Assembly: GCF_011090185.1 (NCBI RefSeq)
Contig: NZ_JAAFGS010000007.1
Span: forward strand, 1-64,000
Length of the DNA: 64,000 nt
Source: Saccharibacillus alkalitolerans
Lineage (GTDB): Bacteria > Bacillota > Bacilli > Paenibacillales > Paenibacillaceae
Direction of reading: 5' to 3'
Every line of letters begins with the position of its first letter. The stretch's first letter is position 1. The notes below the pieces were generated by a model. That model made no database searches and was not told where the DNA came from. It worked only from the letters and a program-made list of their open reading frames with translations. This document shows positions 1 through 8,584 of the stretch, one piece after another. Made by a program: the position numbers and the translations under genes.

Positions 1-141
1 CGGTGACGCGAAGCGATCGTTTCGGATCCAGTTTTCAAGGTGCAAACCTTGAGTGAAACTGCAACATGCATGTCTTTTCTAGTGAGGTTATTTTCCTGGA
101 TTGTATTCGATGAAGAATAATCGCACGGAAAAAACCGGTTT
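1..141 (+). other. Spacer ahead of tRNA array, resembling an rRNA-operon spacer tail
   Basis: No coding region is visible. A short hairpin (TCAAGG, loop, CCTTGA around 35-52) follows a stretch ending in GGATCCAGTTTTCAAGG, which resembles the end of rRNA intergenic spacers in Bacillales. This suggests that the tRNA array lies behind or within an rRNA operon to the left. No rRNA sequence itself is recognisable here, so the assignment is an inference from resemblance. Confidence 0.35.
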
Positions 142-233
142 GGAGAGATACCCAAGTGGCTATAAGGGGACCCTCTGCTAAGGGGTTAGACTGCGTTAGC
201 GGTGCGAGGGTTCGAATCCCTCTCTCTCCGCCA
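142..233 (+). tRNA. tRNA-Ser (GCT)
   Basis: Cloverleaf with a long variable arm, typical of class II serine tRNAs. The anticodon loop reads CTGCTAA, giving anticodon GCT. The acceptor GGAGAGA pairs with the TCTCTCC end and CCA is encoded. It is the first of eight same-strand tRNAs that are probably cotranscribed. Confidence 0.95.
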
Positions 234-271
234 TTCCCTTCTATAATAGAAGAGAAATGGCAATGTAATAT

Positions 272-345
272 GGCGGTGTAGCTCAGCTGGCTAGAGCGTA
301 CGGTTCATACCCGTGAGGTCGGGGGTTCGATCCCCTCCGCCGCTA
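272..345 (+). tRNA. tRNA-Met (CAT)
   Basis: Complete cloverleaf with anticodon CAT in the loop TTCATAC. The G1-U72 acceptor pairing and overall sequence resemble Bacillus elongator tRNA-Met rather than initiator tRNA, because the three G-C pairs of the initiator anticodon stem are absent. CCA is not encoded. Confidence 0.92.
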
Positions 346-363
346 TTTTATCTTTATTCCCAT

Positions 364-439
364 GGAGGCTTAGCTCAGCTGGGAGAGCATCTGCCTTACA
401 AGCAGAGGGTCGGGGGTTCGATCCCCTCAGCCTCCACCA
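364..439 (+). tRNA. tRNA-Val (TAC)
   Basis: Complete cloverleaf with anticodon TAC (loop CTTACAA). The acceptor GGAGGCT pairs with AGCCTCC and CCA is encoded. Confidence 0.95.
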
Positions 440-446
440 TATATAT

Positions 447-522
<76 letters not shown>

Positions 523-534
523 TTTAATTGGCCT

Positions 535-611
535 GGAACTGTGGTGTAGAGGCCTAACATGCCTGCCTGTCACGCAGGAGACCGCGGGTTCGAATCCCGT
601 CAGTTCCGCCA
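535..611 (+). tRNA. tRNA-Asp (GTC)
   Basis: Complete cloverleaf with anticodon GTC (loop CTGTCAC). The acceptor GGAACTG pairs with CAGTTCC, the discriminator is G and CCA is encoded. Confidence 0.95.
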
Positions 612-645
612 TTTAATTTAATTGAATATCAGCTTCATTGAGTAT

Positions 646-718
646 GGCTCGGTAGCTCAGTTGGTAGAGCAAAGGACTGAAAATCCTTGTGTCGGCGGTT
701 CGATTCCGTCCCGAGCCA
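646..718 (+). tRNA. tRNA-Phe (GAA)
   Basis: Complete cloverleaf with anticodon GAA (loop CTGAAAA). The acceptor GGCTCGG pairs with CCGAGCC. CCA is not encoded and must be added after transcription. Confidence 0.95.
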
Positions 719-732
719 TCTTTATATTTTGT

Positions 733-817
733 GGAGGCTTAGCGAAGTGGCCAAACGCAGCAGACTGTAAATCTGTTCTCTCCGAGTTCGGTGGTTCGAA
801 TCCATCAGCCTCCACCA
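733..817 (+). tRNA. tRNA-Tyr (GTA)
   Basis: Class II cloverleaf with a long variable arm and anticodon GTA (loop CTGTAAA). The acceptor GGAGGCT pairs with AGCCTCC and CCA is encoded. Confidence 0.95.
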
Positions 818-825
818 GTTTTTGA

Positions 826-898
826 GAGCCATTAGCTCAGTTGGTAGAGCACCTGACTTTTAATCAGGGTGTCGAAGGTTCGAGTCCTTCATGGCTCA
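826..898 (+). tRNA. tRNA-Lys (TTT)
   Basis: Complete cloverleaf with anticodon TTT (loop CTTTTAA). The acceptor GAGCCAT pairs with ATGGCTC. CCA is not encoded. It is the last tRNA of the array and is followed at once by an intrinsic terminator. Confidence 0.95.
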
Positions 899-900
899 TC

Positions 901-941
901 AAAAAGCCGCGTTCCGTATCTTTACGGGATGCGGCTTTTTT
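901..941 (+). terminator. Intrinsic terminator of the tRNA array
   Basis: The stem AAAAAGCCGCGTTCCG pairs with CGGGATGCGGCTTTTT and is followed by a T run, directly behind tRNA-Lys. It closes the tRNA transcript before the next gene. Confidence 0.9.
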
Positions 942-995
942 GCGTATTCGGCATTATGTTAAGATGAGAAGAAAACGGGTGTTGGAGGGCTTGTC

Positions 996-2135
996 ATGAA
1001 TGTGCAGGAAATTCGGAGCCGGCTGGAATCGATCGTCGGCAGGCCGGTTGAACTGATTAAGATAGAGAATTCTCCCTGGCAGGATAGGCTTAAAGCCGTC
1101 GCCTCCCTGCATGCCGAGAGAGCCGGCGATCGCTTCTCGACAGACGGCCTGCCCGAGCAGGGTACGGTAGAAGCCGGATCGACTTGGTTTTTTGCGGCGG
1201 ACACTCGGGAAGCAACCGAAGAGCGATTGGCGGTTCGGATTGCGGACGACCGACTGGAACCGTCCGTTCGCGAATTGATTTCTCTTCTTGTTCAATCCGC
1301 GTCTTTGGATGCCGGCGAGCCTCTTCCCGAGAGGGAGACCGAGGTTCAGCAGCTGGGCCGCTGGCTTGCGGAGAGGATGGAGCGCGGCGAGTCTCCGCAG
1401 GAGCTGCCGGATACGCTGCTGTTGAAAAACCGGCTCTTTGCGGAAATGATTCCGTTCTTGCTGATCTGCGAGGGGGCTCAGAATTCGCTCGGCGGCTATG
1501 AGGAGCTCCACCAGCTGCTGTCGACCTTTCTGGAAAGGGAAGTGCTCGTAATTCCGCTGCATGACCGGGAATGGCTTCTGCTTGTCGACCGGCTCGATGT
1601 GATGCAGATTTCGGAAGAACGGGACGAAGAGGAAGAATCCGACCGCGAACTGCTGGAGGCTTTCGGGTTGGGGCTGTACGAGCTGATTGCAAGCGAATGG
1701 GCGGGGATTTTCAATCTGTCCGTATCCGAGCCTCTGCAGCCTGCGTACGGCCTTGTGCCCGCGCTGCGTCTGCTGAAAGAGAGCGTCTTTCTCGGCAAAA
1801 CGTTCCATGTGACGCGGAATGTGCATCTGCCGTGGGAACTGGGGTTGGAACGTCTCGTTTACAGCGTTCCGGCCAAGCAGCGGGAGCGATTCATGGAGGA
1901 GATCGAAGGGCGCGCGGTCGTGCTCGAAGACAGCGAAACCTTGACGACTCTCGAGACGTTTTTTCGGATGAACTGCAATGTAAGCGAAACCGCGAAGAGG
2001 CTGTATATCCATCGCAATACGCTCATTTACCGGCTGGACAAGGTCAAGCAGGAAACCGGGCTCGACGTTCGCAACTTCGGAGATGCCGTATTAATGAGGC
2101 TGGCGGTGCTATTGGATAAAGTGACAAAAGACTGA
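996..2135 (+). CDS. PucR/CdaR-type helix-turn-helix transcriptional regulator
   Basis: A 379-residue cytoplasmic regulator. The C-terminal segment (about residues 320-375) reads as the PucR-family HTH, with MNCNVSETAKRLYIHRNTL followed by YRLDKVKQETGLD. This is the domain that ends sugar-diacid (CdaR) and purine (PucR) regulators. The N-terminal 300 residues show no recognised ligand domain and are rich in Glu and Leu. The ATG is preceded by GGAGGG at good spacing. The gene stands alone between the tRNA terminator and the sugar-ABC ATPase gene downstream, so a role in sugar uptake is possible but not shown. The DNA-binding fold is confident; the effector is unknown. Confidence 0.85.
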   Translation: MNVQEIRSRLESIVGRPVELIKIENSPWQDRLKAVASLHAERAGDRFSTDGLPEQGTVEAGSTWFFAADTREATEERLAVRIADDRLEPSVRELISLLVQSASLDAGEPLPERETEVQQLGRWLAERMERGESPQELPDTLLLKNRLFAEMIPFLLICEGAQNSLGGYEELHQLLSTFLEREVLVIPLHDREWLLLVDRLDVMQISEERDEEEESDRELLEAFGLGLYELIASEWAGIFNLSVSEPLQPAYGLVPALRLLKESVFLGKTFHVTRNVHLPWELGLERLVYSVPAKQRERFMEEIEGRAVVLEDSETLTTLETFFRMNCNVSETAKRLYIHRNTLIYRLDKVKQETGLDVRNFGDAVLMRLAVLLDKVTKD

Positions 2136-2255
2136 GACGATTTTTGTGCAGTTTGCGAATAGCCAAGAAAGCGTATTCAGGGTACTATGGGAACAGGTAA
2201 ACAGAAAGCAGCTCAGCTCCATACACATATCCTCAATACAGGGAGGCAACATTCA

Positions 2256-3383
2256 ATGGCTGGTGTACGCTTAGAACATATCTATAAGAAGTATGCAGGT
2301 TCCGACAAAGCAACGGTAGTCGACGTTAACCTTGATATCAAAGACAAAGAATTCCTCGTCCTGGTCGGTCCTTCCGGCTGCGGAAAATCGACGACGCTCC
2401 GCATGATCGCGGGTCTCGAAGAAATTTCCGAAGGCAAATTGTATATCGGCGACCGCGTCGTGAACGACGTCGCTCCGAAAGACCGCGATATCGCGATGGT
2501 ATTCCAATCCTACGCCCTGTACCCGCACATGGACGTATACTCGAACATGGCTTTCGGTCTGAAACTCCGCAAAGTGAAAAAAGACGAAATCGAGAAGCGC
2601 GTACGCGAAGCGGCTAAAATTCTCGATATTGAGCACCTGCTCGAACGCAAACCGAAAGCTCTCTCCGGCGGTCAGCGTCAGCGGGTTGCCCTGGGACGCG
2701 CGATCGTCCGCGATCCGCAAGTGTTCCTGATGGACGAACCTCTCTCCAACTTGGACGCCAAGCTGCGCGGTCAGATGCGTGCCGAAATCACGAAGCTCGT
2801 AAAACGCCTTGAAACGACCTGCATCTACGTAACGCACGACCAGATCGAAGCCATGACCATGGGCGATCGCATCGTCGTTATGAAAGATGGCATCATTCAG
2901 CAGGCAGCTCCGCCGGAAGAACTGTACAACAATCCGACGAACATTTTCGTTGCCGGATTTATCGGTTCCCCGACAATGAACTTCATTAACGGCAAGCTGG
3001 TCGATCAAGGCGGCGCGCTGCACTTCCAGGCTCAAGGCCTTGATGTTGAAGTTCCGCGCGGCAAAGCGCAAATCCTGCGCGACAAGTCGATGGTGGGCAA
3101 AGAAGTTATCATGGGTCTGCGTCCGGAAGATATTCACGAAGAGCCTGTATTCCTGGAAGCTTCGCCGAACACGATCTTCGCGGCCAACGTCGACGTTACC
3201 GAGAACCTCGGTCACGAAATGCTGCTTTATCTGAGCGGCCTGGGCGGCGACACGACGATTGCCCGTGTAGACGGACGTTCCAGCGTACGCGAAGGTTCGC
3301 AGGTCAGACTGGCTATCGACATGAACAAAGTGCATATCTTCGACAGAGAGTCGGAAGTCAACGTCTTCTACGACGCGAAATAA
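2256..3383 (+). CDS. msmX: Multitask sugar ABC transporter ATP-binding protein (MsmX/UgpC family)
   Basis: A 375-residue ATPase that energises several carbohydrate ABC importers at the inner face of the membrane. Walker [10 protein letters not shown] (residues 38-46), Q-loop Q84, signature LSGGQ (136-140) and Walker B VFLMDEP (156-162) are all intact. The C-terminal ~130 residues match the regulatory OB-like domain of MalK/UgpC/MsmX proteins. The start chosen is the ATG behind GGAGG at 2242; an upstream in-frame ATG at 2187 lacks this. No permease or binding-protein gene lies nearby, which fits an orphan ATPase shared by many transporters, as known for MsmX in B. subtilis. The substrates cannot be read from the sequence. 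Confidence 0.95.
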   Translation: MAGVRLEHIYKKYAGSDKATVVDVNLDIKDKEFLVLVGPSGCGKSTTLRMIAGLEEISEGKLYIGDRVVNDVAPKDRDIAMVFQSYALYPHMDVYSNMAFGLKLRKVKKDEIEKRVREAAKILDIEHLLERKPKALSGGQRQRVALGRAIVRDPQVFLMDEPLSNLDAKLRGQMRAEITKLVKRLETTCIYVTHDQIEAMTMGDRIVVMKDGIIQQAAPPEELYNNPTNIFVAGFIGSPTMNFINGKLVDQGGALHFQAQGLDVEVPRGKAQILRDKSMVGKEVIMGLRPEDIHEEPVFLEASPNTIFAANVDVTENLGHEMLLYLSGLGGDTTIARVDGRSSVREGSQVRLAIDMNKVHIFDRESEVNVFYDAK

Positions 3384-3413
3384 TTCCGTTTGCTGTCCGA
3401 GCGAGTATAAAGG

Positions 3414-3436
3414 GCCGCCCTTCCGGGCGGCTTTTT
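3414..3436 (+). terminator. Intrinsic terminator after msmX
   Basis: GCCGCCC, loop TTCC, GGGCGGC, then a T5 run. It separates the ABC ATPase from the hprK operon. Confidence 0.88.
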
Positions 3437-3562
3437 CGCATTTGGGGCAGGCGAAGGAGCATTGCTTTCAACGAACATTTCCTTTACGATGAATAGGATA
3501 GTGTGCAAAAAGCGGTACGACGATTCCATATCAGAACGACCATCAGAAGGGAAGATTACGGA

Positions 3563-4501
3563 ATGGCTAAAAAGGTAAAAGTAGCCGAGCTTGTCCAACA
3601 GTTCCAATTTGAAGTCGTATCGGGCGAGAGTGGGCTGCGCCGTCCGATCGCCGTCGACGATCTGAACCGGCCGGGGCTCGAAATGGCCGGATACTTTGAG
3701 TATCATTCACCGGAGCGGATTCAGCTGCTGGGTAAGACCGAGCTGACTTTTTATCATATGCTCTCGAAAGAAGACAAGATGGACCGGATGAGCCGGCTCT
3801 GCAGCGAAGAGACGCCGTGCATTATCGTGACCCGGTCTTTCGACGTGCCCGAAGAGCTGGTGCAGATCAGTTCGGAACGGGACATTCCCGTTCTGCGCAG
3901 CGGAATGTCGACGACCAGCCTGTCCAGCCGCGTTACCGACTTTTTGGAACGCAAGCTGGCTCCGACGACGACGATCCACGGCGTATTGGTGGATGTATAC
4001 GGCGTAGGCATCATCATTACCGGCAGCAGCGGCATCGGCAAAAGCGAAACGGCGTTGGAACTGGTCAAGCGCGGCCACCGGTTGATCGCGGACGACGCGG
4101 TCGAAATTCGGCAAAGCGCCGACAATCAACTCGACGGTACGGCGCCGGAGCTGATCCGTCACCTGCTGGAAATTCGCGGCGTGGGGATCATCAACGTCAT
4201 GACGCTGTTCGGAGCGGGCGCGATCCGCAACCACAAACGGATCACGCTGGTCGTTCGCTTGGAGAACTGGCAGCCCGACAAGCAGTACGATCGCCTCGGC
4301 CTCGATGAGGAAACGACTCGCATCATCGATACCGATGTGCCGCTCGTGACCGTGCCGGTCCGCCCGGGCCGAAATCTGGCGGTCATCATCGAGGTCGCGG
4401 CAATGAACTTCCGTCTGAAACGGATGGGATACAACGCGGCGCAGCAGTTTACCCATAAGCTGACCGCAACGATCGCCGACGACATGGACGATCTGGATTA
4501 A
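3563..4501 (+). CDS. hprK: HPr kinase/phosphorylase
   Basis: A 312-residue bifunctional enzyme that phosphorylates Ser46 of HPr (and Crh) when glycolytic intermediates are high and removes the phosphate when they fall. It is the sensor for CcpA-mediated catabolite repression. Walker A GSSGIGKS lies at residues 154-161, and the HPrK signature [16 protein letters not shown] at 202-217. The length matches B. subtilis HprK (about 310). The start [10 protein letters not shown] was chosen because it follows an AAGGG site and fits family starts; the reading frame is open 20 codons further upstream. It is the first gene of hprK-lgt-ppaX-acyltransferase, the same order as in Bacillus. Its substrate HPr is encoded at 28424 in this window. 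Confidence 0.97.
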   Translation: MAKKVKVAELVQQFQFEVVSGESGLRRPIAVDDLNRPGLEMAGYFEYHSPERIQLLGKTELTFYHMLSKEDKMDRMSRLCSEETPCIIVTRSFDVPEELVQISSERDIPVLRSGMSTTSLSSRVTDFLERKLAPTTTIHGVLVDVYGVGIIITGSSGIGKSETALELVKRGHRLIADDAVEIRQSADNQLDGTAPELIRHLLEIRGVGIINVMTLFGAGAIRNHKRITLVVRLENWQPDKQYDRLGLDEETTRIIDTDVPLVTVPVRPGRNLAVIIEVAAMNFRLKRMGYNAAQQFTHKLTATIADDMDDLD

Positions 4502-4583
4502 GACGTTGTCGTCCGGGCAGCTTCAATATCGGACAGCGATTTAAATCGAGTTTTGCGCAGACAACGTATTAGGGGGAACAAGA

Positions 4584-5663
4584 ATGAGTGCATTATTGGC
4601 GATCAATCCGATCGCTTTTAAAATCGGGCCGCTGGCCGTGCACTGGTACGGGCTGATTCTCGGCCTGGGAGCCGTAGTCGGCCTGCTGCTGGCCATGCGC
4701 GAAGGAAAACGGTTTGGGCTGCCGCAGGAATTGTTCATGGACATTCTGCTGTTCGGCGTGCCTTCCGCCATTATCTGCGCGCGGATCTACTACGTCGCGT
4801 TCCAATGGGACCAGTACAAGGACAATCCGCTCAAAGTATTCGCGATTTGGGAAGGCGGGATCGCCATCTACGGAGCGCTGATCGGCGCCGTGGTGTGTGC
4901 CGTCATCTACACCCGAATCAAAGGATACAGCTTCTGGCGCATCGCCGATATCTGCGCGCCGGGCCTGCTGGCGGGACAGCTGATCGGACGATGGGGCAAC
5001 TTCGTCAACCAAGAGGCGTACGGCGGAGAAACGACCGAGAGCTTCCTGCGCGGCACGCTGCATCTGCCCAACTTCATCGTGAATCAGATGAACATCGAAG
5101 GCGTCTATCGTCATCCGACGTTCCTGTACGAATCATGCTGGAATATTCTCGGCATCATTCTGATTTTTATCATTCGCCGCCGGAAATTCGTGCGCGCGGG
5201 CGAAATTTTTATCGGATATTTCATCTGGTACGCGATCGGCCGCTTCTTTATCGAAGCGCTGCGGACCGACAGCTTGGCTTTCCAGGGTCCGAATTGGCTG
5301 GCTTCGCTGATCCACGGCATGTGGACGCCGATGACCTGGTTCGGGTTCGAAGAAGGGTACCTCGATCCGGCTTACGGCAACGTCCGAATTTCGCAGCTTC
5401 TGGCCATCGTCTTCTTCGTGGTAGCCATTGCGCTGATCATCATTCGCCGTCAAAACGGGCAGGCCAATATCCGGTATTCCGATCCGATCGTGTCGTCGAA
5501 ACTGGAGACGGCTCCGGCAGCGGTGGATGAGAAGCACCGTGTGGAAGCCCCTTCCGCACCGACCCGCGGATCGCAGGCCCGTTCGGGCGAAACGGACCCC
5601 GCCGCGTCTTCCGGGCGGCCCGACACCCCGCCTCCGGGCGAAGATTCTACCCGCAAGGAGTGA
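4584..5663 (+). CDS. lgt: Phosphatidylglycerol-prolipoprotein diacylglyceryl transferase
   Basis: A polytopic membrane enzyme that transfers diacylglycerol from phosphatidylglycerol to the lipobox cysteine of prolipoproteins. The core carries the Lgt signature GRWGNFVNQEAYGG (about residues 136-149) and HPTFLYES, with roughly seven hydrophobic segments. At 359 residues it is longer than most Lgt proteins (about 270-290). The extra ~65 residues at the C-terminus are rich in Ala, Pro, Ser and Glu, have no membrane segment and look disordered. The start follows AGGGGG. The stop lies four bases from the ppaX start, so translation is probably coupled. The lipoprotein at 48175-48588 is a likely substrate. 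Confidence 0.97.
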   Translation: MSALLAINPIAFKIGPLAVHWYGLILGLGAVVGLLLAMREGKRFGLPQELFMDILLFGVPSAIICARIYYVAFQWDQYKDNPLKVFAIWEGGIAIYGALIGAVVCAVIYTRIKGYSFWRIADICAPGLLAGQLIGRWGNFVNQEAYGGETTESFLRGTLHLPNFIVNQMNIEGVYRHPTFLYESCWNILGIILIFIIRRRKFVRAGEIFIGYFIWYAIGRFFIEALRTDSLAFQGPNWLASLIHGMWTPMTWFGFEEGYLDPAYGNVRISQLLAIVFFVVAIALIIIRRQNGQANIRYSDPIVSSKLETAPAAVDEKHRVEAPSAPTRGSQARSGETDPAASSGRPDTPPPGEDSTRKE

Positions 5664-5667
5664 CATC

Positions 5668-6321
5668 ATGAATTCTGCAATCAAGACGGTATTGTTCGAT
5701 CTGGACGGCACGATTATCGATACGAACGAGCTGATCATCGATTCTTTCATGAATGCGATGAGCGATATTCCGCTGACGCGGGAAACGATTATTCCCCACA
5801 TGGGCACGACGCTGGAGAATCAGCTCCGCGTATTCTCCGGCCTGGAGGATGTGCGAGAATTGGAAAAAGCGTATCGCACCTATAATCTGGCCCATCACGA
5901 CGCGATGGTTAAGCCGTTTCCGTACGTGCAGGAGGTGGTACGCGATCTTCATGCGGCCGGCATCCGGCTCGGCGTCGTCACGACCAAGATTCGGCCGACC
6001 ACTATGAAGGTGCTGGAAATGTTCGACCTGTACCGCTATATGGACGCGGTCGTAACCGTGACTGACGTGACCCATCCGAAACCCCATGCCGAGCCGGTCC
6101 TGAAAGCCTTGGAGCTTATGGGAGCAGACCGCGAAACGGCGCTGATGGTCGGGGACAGCCCGGCGGACATTCAGTCGGCTCAGAACGCAGGGGTGCGCGC
6201 CGCAGCGGTCGCCTGGTCGCTCAAGGGCGAGAAGATTCTGTCGGGTTACGGCCCGGACCATATCTTGCACGATATGCGGGATCTATACAGACTGACCGGA
6301 ACGGAGCGCAGGGAAGCATGA
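5668..6321 (+). CDS. ppaX: Pyrophosphatase PpaX (HAD family)
   Basis: A 217-residue HAD hydrolase that splits the pyrophosphate released when HprK dephosphorylates P-Ser-HPr. HAD motif I FDLDGT (residues 10-15), motif II VVTTK, the lysine motif HPKPHAEPV and motif IV MVGDSPADIQSAQNAG are present. Length equals the B. subtilis protein. The start ATG sits 7 bases behind AAGGAG, which overlaps the end of lgt. The gene overlaps the next one by ATGA. The neighbourhood (hprK, lgt) supports PpaX over a generic phosphoglycolate phosphatase. Confidence 0.93.
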   Translation: MNSAIKTVLFDLDGTIIDTNELIIDSFMNAMSDIPLTRETIIPHMGTTLENQLRVFSGLEDVRELEKAYRTYNLAHHDAMVKPFPYVQEVVRDLHAAGIRLGVVTTKIRPTTMKVLEMFDLYRYMDAVVTVTDVTHPKPHAEPVLKALELMGADRETALMVGDSPADIQSAQNAGVRAAAVAWSLKGEKILSGYGPDHILHDMRDLYRLTGTERREA

Positions 6322-6809
6322 GAAAAACGGAGCGGTACTTCGTTGAAGACGGTCCGAACTCTCTGCGCCAGATCTACAAAACGGTCAGCCCTTGGAAAGG
6401 CATCAAAAACTTTGTTTTTATCCAAATCGCCCGTTATTGCCCGATCCTGGAGTTGAAAAACTGGATCTACCGCCGTATCCTCCACATGAAAGTGGGCCGG
6501 GATACGGCTTTCGGGCTTATGGTTATGGTGGACGTCTTTTTCCCGGAAAAGATTACGATCGGCCGCAATACCGTCATCGGGTACAATACGACCATTCTGG
6601 CGCATGAGTATCTGATTCGCGAATATCGGCTGGGCGAAGTTATCATCGGCGACGAAGTGATGATCGGGGCCAACTCGACCATTCTTCCGGGCGTAACGAT
6701 CGGCGACGGCGCGGTCGTCGCGGCCGGTTCGGTCGTTCACCGCGACGTGGAAGCCGGAACGTTCGTGGGCGGCAATCCGCTGCGGATCATCGAACGGAAA
6801 AATCCTTGA
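6318..6809 (+). CDS. Hexapeptide-repeat acyltransferase (YvoF-like)
   Basis: A 163-residue protein with a left-handed beta-helix made of imperfect hexapeptide repeats (for example ITIGRNTVIGYNTTI, VIIGDEVMIGANSTI, VTIGDGAVVAAGSVV), typical of O-acetyltransferases of the LacA/MaA type. It occupies the position of yvoF in B. subtilis, behind ppaX, and overlaps ppaX by four bases. The acceptor substrate is unknown. No membrane segment or signal peptide is seen, so it is cytoplasmic. Confidence 0.88.
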   Translation: MRKTERYFVEDGPNSLRQIYKTVSPWKGIKNFVFIQIARYCPILELKNWIYRRILHMKVGRDTAFGLMVMVDVFFPEKITIGRNTVIGYNTTILAHEYLIREYRLGEVIIGDEVMIGANSTILPGVTIGDGAVVAAGSVVHRDVEAGTFVGGNPLRIIERKNP

Positions 6810-7041
6810 ATTTTGACGGTATGTCCTTGCCCGTTGTTTAACATTTTCCGAAAGTTGCCGCCAAAGCGGCGTACAGAAGATCCGCGTCGGGTATAATGCA
6901 GAAGGAGCGTGAGCGGGAGGCGGCCGAGCCGTCCCGCTTTTCGCTTCGAACAGCATAGATTTGCAGGACGAGAAGACCTGCAGGCGAACCGGATCGCTTG
7001 AAGCGAGCTTGAAGCGGACGGTCGGGAAAGGAGCAATCAAG

Positions 7042-8256
7042 TTGAGTTCTGTTTCAATCAAAAAAGAAAGGCTGCCGCAGCTGGACACGTTCCGCGCGTT
7101 GGCTATCCTGGGTGTACTGCATGTCCATTCCACTTCCTTTGCAACGATCGAGTCGGTCCATTTGAAAGCTTTTTATCTGATTAACTTCATTAACGTGTTC
7201 TTTCGATACGGCACGCCTTCGTTCATCATGCTGAGCAGCTTCGTGCTGTTCTACAACTACTACAACCGTCCGCTGAACGGCAAGCTGGTCGGAGGATTCT
7301 ACAAAAAAAGAATGCTGTATATTTTGCTGCCTTACGTGCTGATCTCGGCCATATATTTTATTTATAAAATGCATGTGGCGGGTACGCTCGGAGCAGGCAC
7401 GGAGACGTACGGCGACATGCTGGCCCGCTATTGGAAAAACCTGCGGGAAGGCACGGCGTATACGCATTTGTACTTCGTGTATATCAGCGTACAATTCTAC
7501 ATTTTGTTCCCGGTGATGCTCTTCTTGTTCAAATCGTCCAAATGGTTTACGCGCTGGGCGATTCCGATCGGACTCATTCTGCAGTGGGCTTTCGTGTTCT
7601 GGAATAAATACGAGCTGCATTATCCGACCAAAGGAAGTCTTGCGATTACATACTTGTCCTACTATATGATCGGCGCGTTTCTGGCGATTTACTTCGATAA
7701 AATACGCGGTTGGCTGATGAGCGACGCCAAAGACTTGTCCGCGAAAGCCAAGTTCTGGAATGCGGCGCTGTGGATTTCCTGGGCGGCCGTCGTTGCGGCG
7801 CATGTCTGGTTCTATCAAGAAATCCGGCAGGGCGAACTGGTCGCGAACTCGCTCTGGTACGAGCTGCTGTGGAATCTTCACACCCTGCTGACGGCGATGG
7901 TGCTGATGCGCGCATCGTTCGTCCTGTTCCGTAAAGGGCCGAAATGGCTGATCAAGCTGCTGACGCGTCTGGGGGAACTGTCCTTTGCCGTGTATCTGGT
8001 GCATCCGCTCGTGCTGGGTTACTACCGGGATACGGAAGACTGGTTCTTCAGCCATGTGCATATGGGGTCGGTGACGTATTTTGCCTGGATCTACGGCGGC
8101 CTGATCTGCGCGCTGCTCGTCTCCTGGATCGTCACGCAGACGATTCTGCGTTGGATTCCGGGGGCTTGGGTGCTGCTGGGCAGCGTGCCGGCTTCCCTGC
8201 GCAAAAAGAAAACGGGTCCGGCGGCGCCGGCATCGGCGACCAATCGCAACGTTTGA
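7042..8256 (+). CDS. Membrane acyltransferase (acyltransferase 3 family)
   Basis: A 404-residue polytopic membrane protein with about ten hydrophobic segments. The N-terminus QLDTFRALAILGVLHVHS is characteristic of acyltransferase-3 proteins, where the R and H of the first helix are catalytic. Such enzymes O-acylate peptidoglycan, polysaccharides or lipids across the membrane. A TTG start was selected because AAAGGAG lies 8 bases upstream; the frame is open to an ATG at 6961 that has no ribosome binding site. A TATAAT at 6892 may mark its own promoter. It sits between the hprK and his operons, and its substrate is not inferable. Confidence 0.88.
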   Translation: MSSVSIKKERLPQLDTFRALAILGVLHVHSTSFATIESVHLKAFYLINFINVFFRYGTPSFIMLSSFVLFYNYYNRPLNGKLVGGFYKKRMLYILLPYVLISAIYFIYKMHVAGTLGAGTETYGDMLARYWKNLREGTAYTHLYFVYISVQFYILFPVMLFLFKSSKWFTRWAIPIGLILQWAFVFWNKYELHYPTKGSLAITYLSYYMIGAFLAIYFDKIRGWLMSDAKDLSAKAKFWNAALWISWAAVVAAHVWFYQEIRQGELVANSLWYELLWNLHTLLTAMVLMRASFVLFRKGPKWLIKLLTRLGELSFAVYLVHPLVLGYYRDTEDWFFSHVHMGSVTYFAWIYGGLICALLVSWIVTQTILRWIPGAWVLLGSVPASLRKKKTGPAAPASATNRNV

Positions 8257-8273
8257 TCGAAAACGCAAAACCG

Positions 8274-8311
8274 AAAACCCTTTTCCGCTTCTTGACGGAA
8301 AAGGGTTTTTG
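8274..8311 (+). terminator. Intrinsic terminator after the membrane acyltransferase
   Basis: AAAACCCTTTTCCG pairs with CGGAAAAGGGTTTT and ends in a T run. It isolates the following his promoter. Confidence 0.9.
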
Positions 8312-8353
8312 TCGTCGCCGTCGGACGGTTCATTCGACAAAAGACGCTCCTCG

Positions 8354-8383
8354 TTGACTCCGATACGGACAAAGTGATAATAT
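8354..8383 (+). promoter_or_regulatory. Promoter of the histidine operon
   Basis: TTGACT (8354-8359) is followed after 16 bases by GATAAT, or after 18 by TAATAT. This is a good SigA promoter. The leader from about 8390 to the hisZ start is near 195 nt and contains a hairpin CCGGCT/AGCCGG around 8468-8486. No T-box GGGTGGNACCGCG motif was found in it. Confidence 0.7.
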
Positions 8384-8433
8384 AGTCGTACGCTTTATTT
8401 TACTACCATGTTATCACTGTACCATAATAAAGC
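8373..8433 (+). promoter_or_regulatory. Interleaved inverted repeats over the his promoter and early leader
   Basis: AGTGATAA (8373-8380) is the exact complement of TTATCACT (8411-8418), and GCTTTATT (8392-8399) that of AATAAAGC (8426-8433). The two pairs are interleaved rather than nested. The first half of pair one overlaps the -10 region, so that pair can act only as DNA (operator dyad). The second pair lies in the transcribed leader and could form an RNA hairpin. The binding protein is unknown. Confidence 0.5.
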
Positions 8434-8584
8434 AATTAAAAGGATCGACGCTAACGTTACGAGCGATCCGGCTGCCGATAAGCCGGATTTCCGATAGGGT
8501 GAAGAGAAGATTCGATCCCGGAACCGGGTATAAATAGATGAAGTCGGAGAGCGATCCGAAGACGAACACACAGGGGTGAATCAA

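Noticed and set aside
1-141. 3' end of a 5S or 23S rRNA gene
   Set aside because: No rRNA helix or conserved sequence is recognisable; only resemblance to rRNA spacer sequence remains.
8384-8584. T-box riboswitch in the his leader
   Set aside because: No GGGTGGNACCGCG box or following antiterminator/terminator pair is present; only short hairpins are seen.
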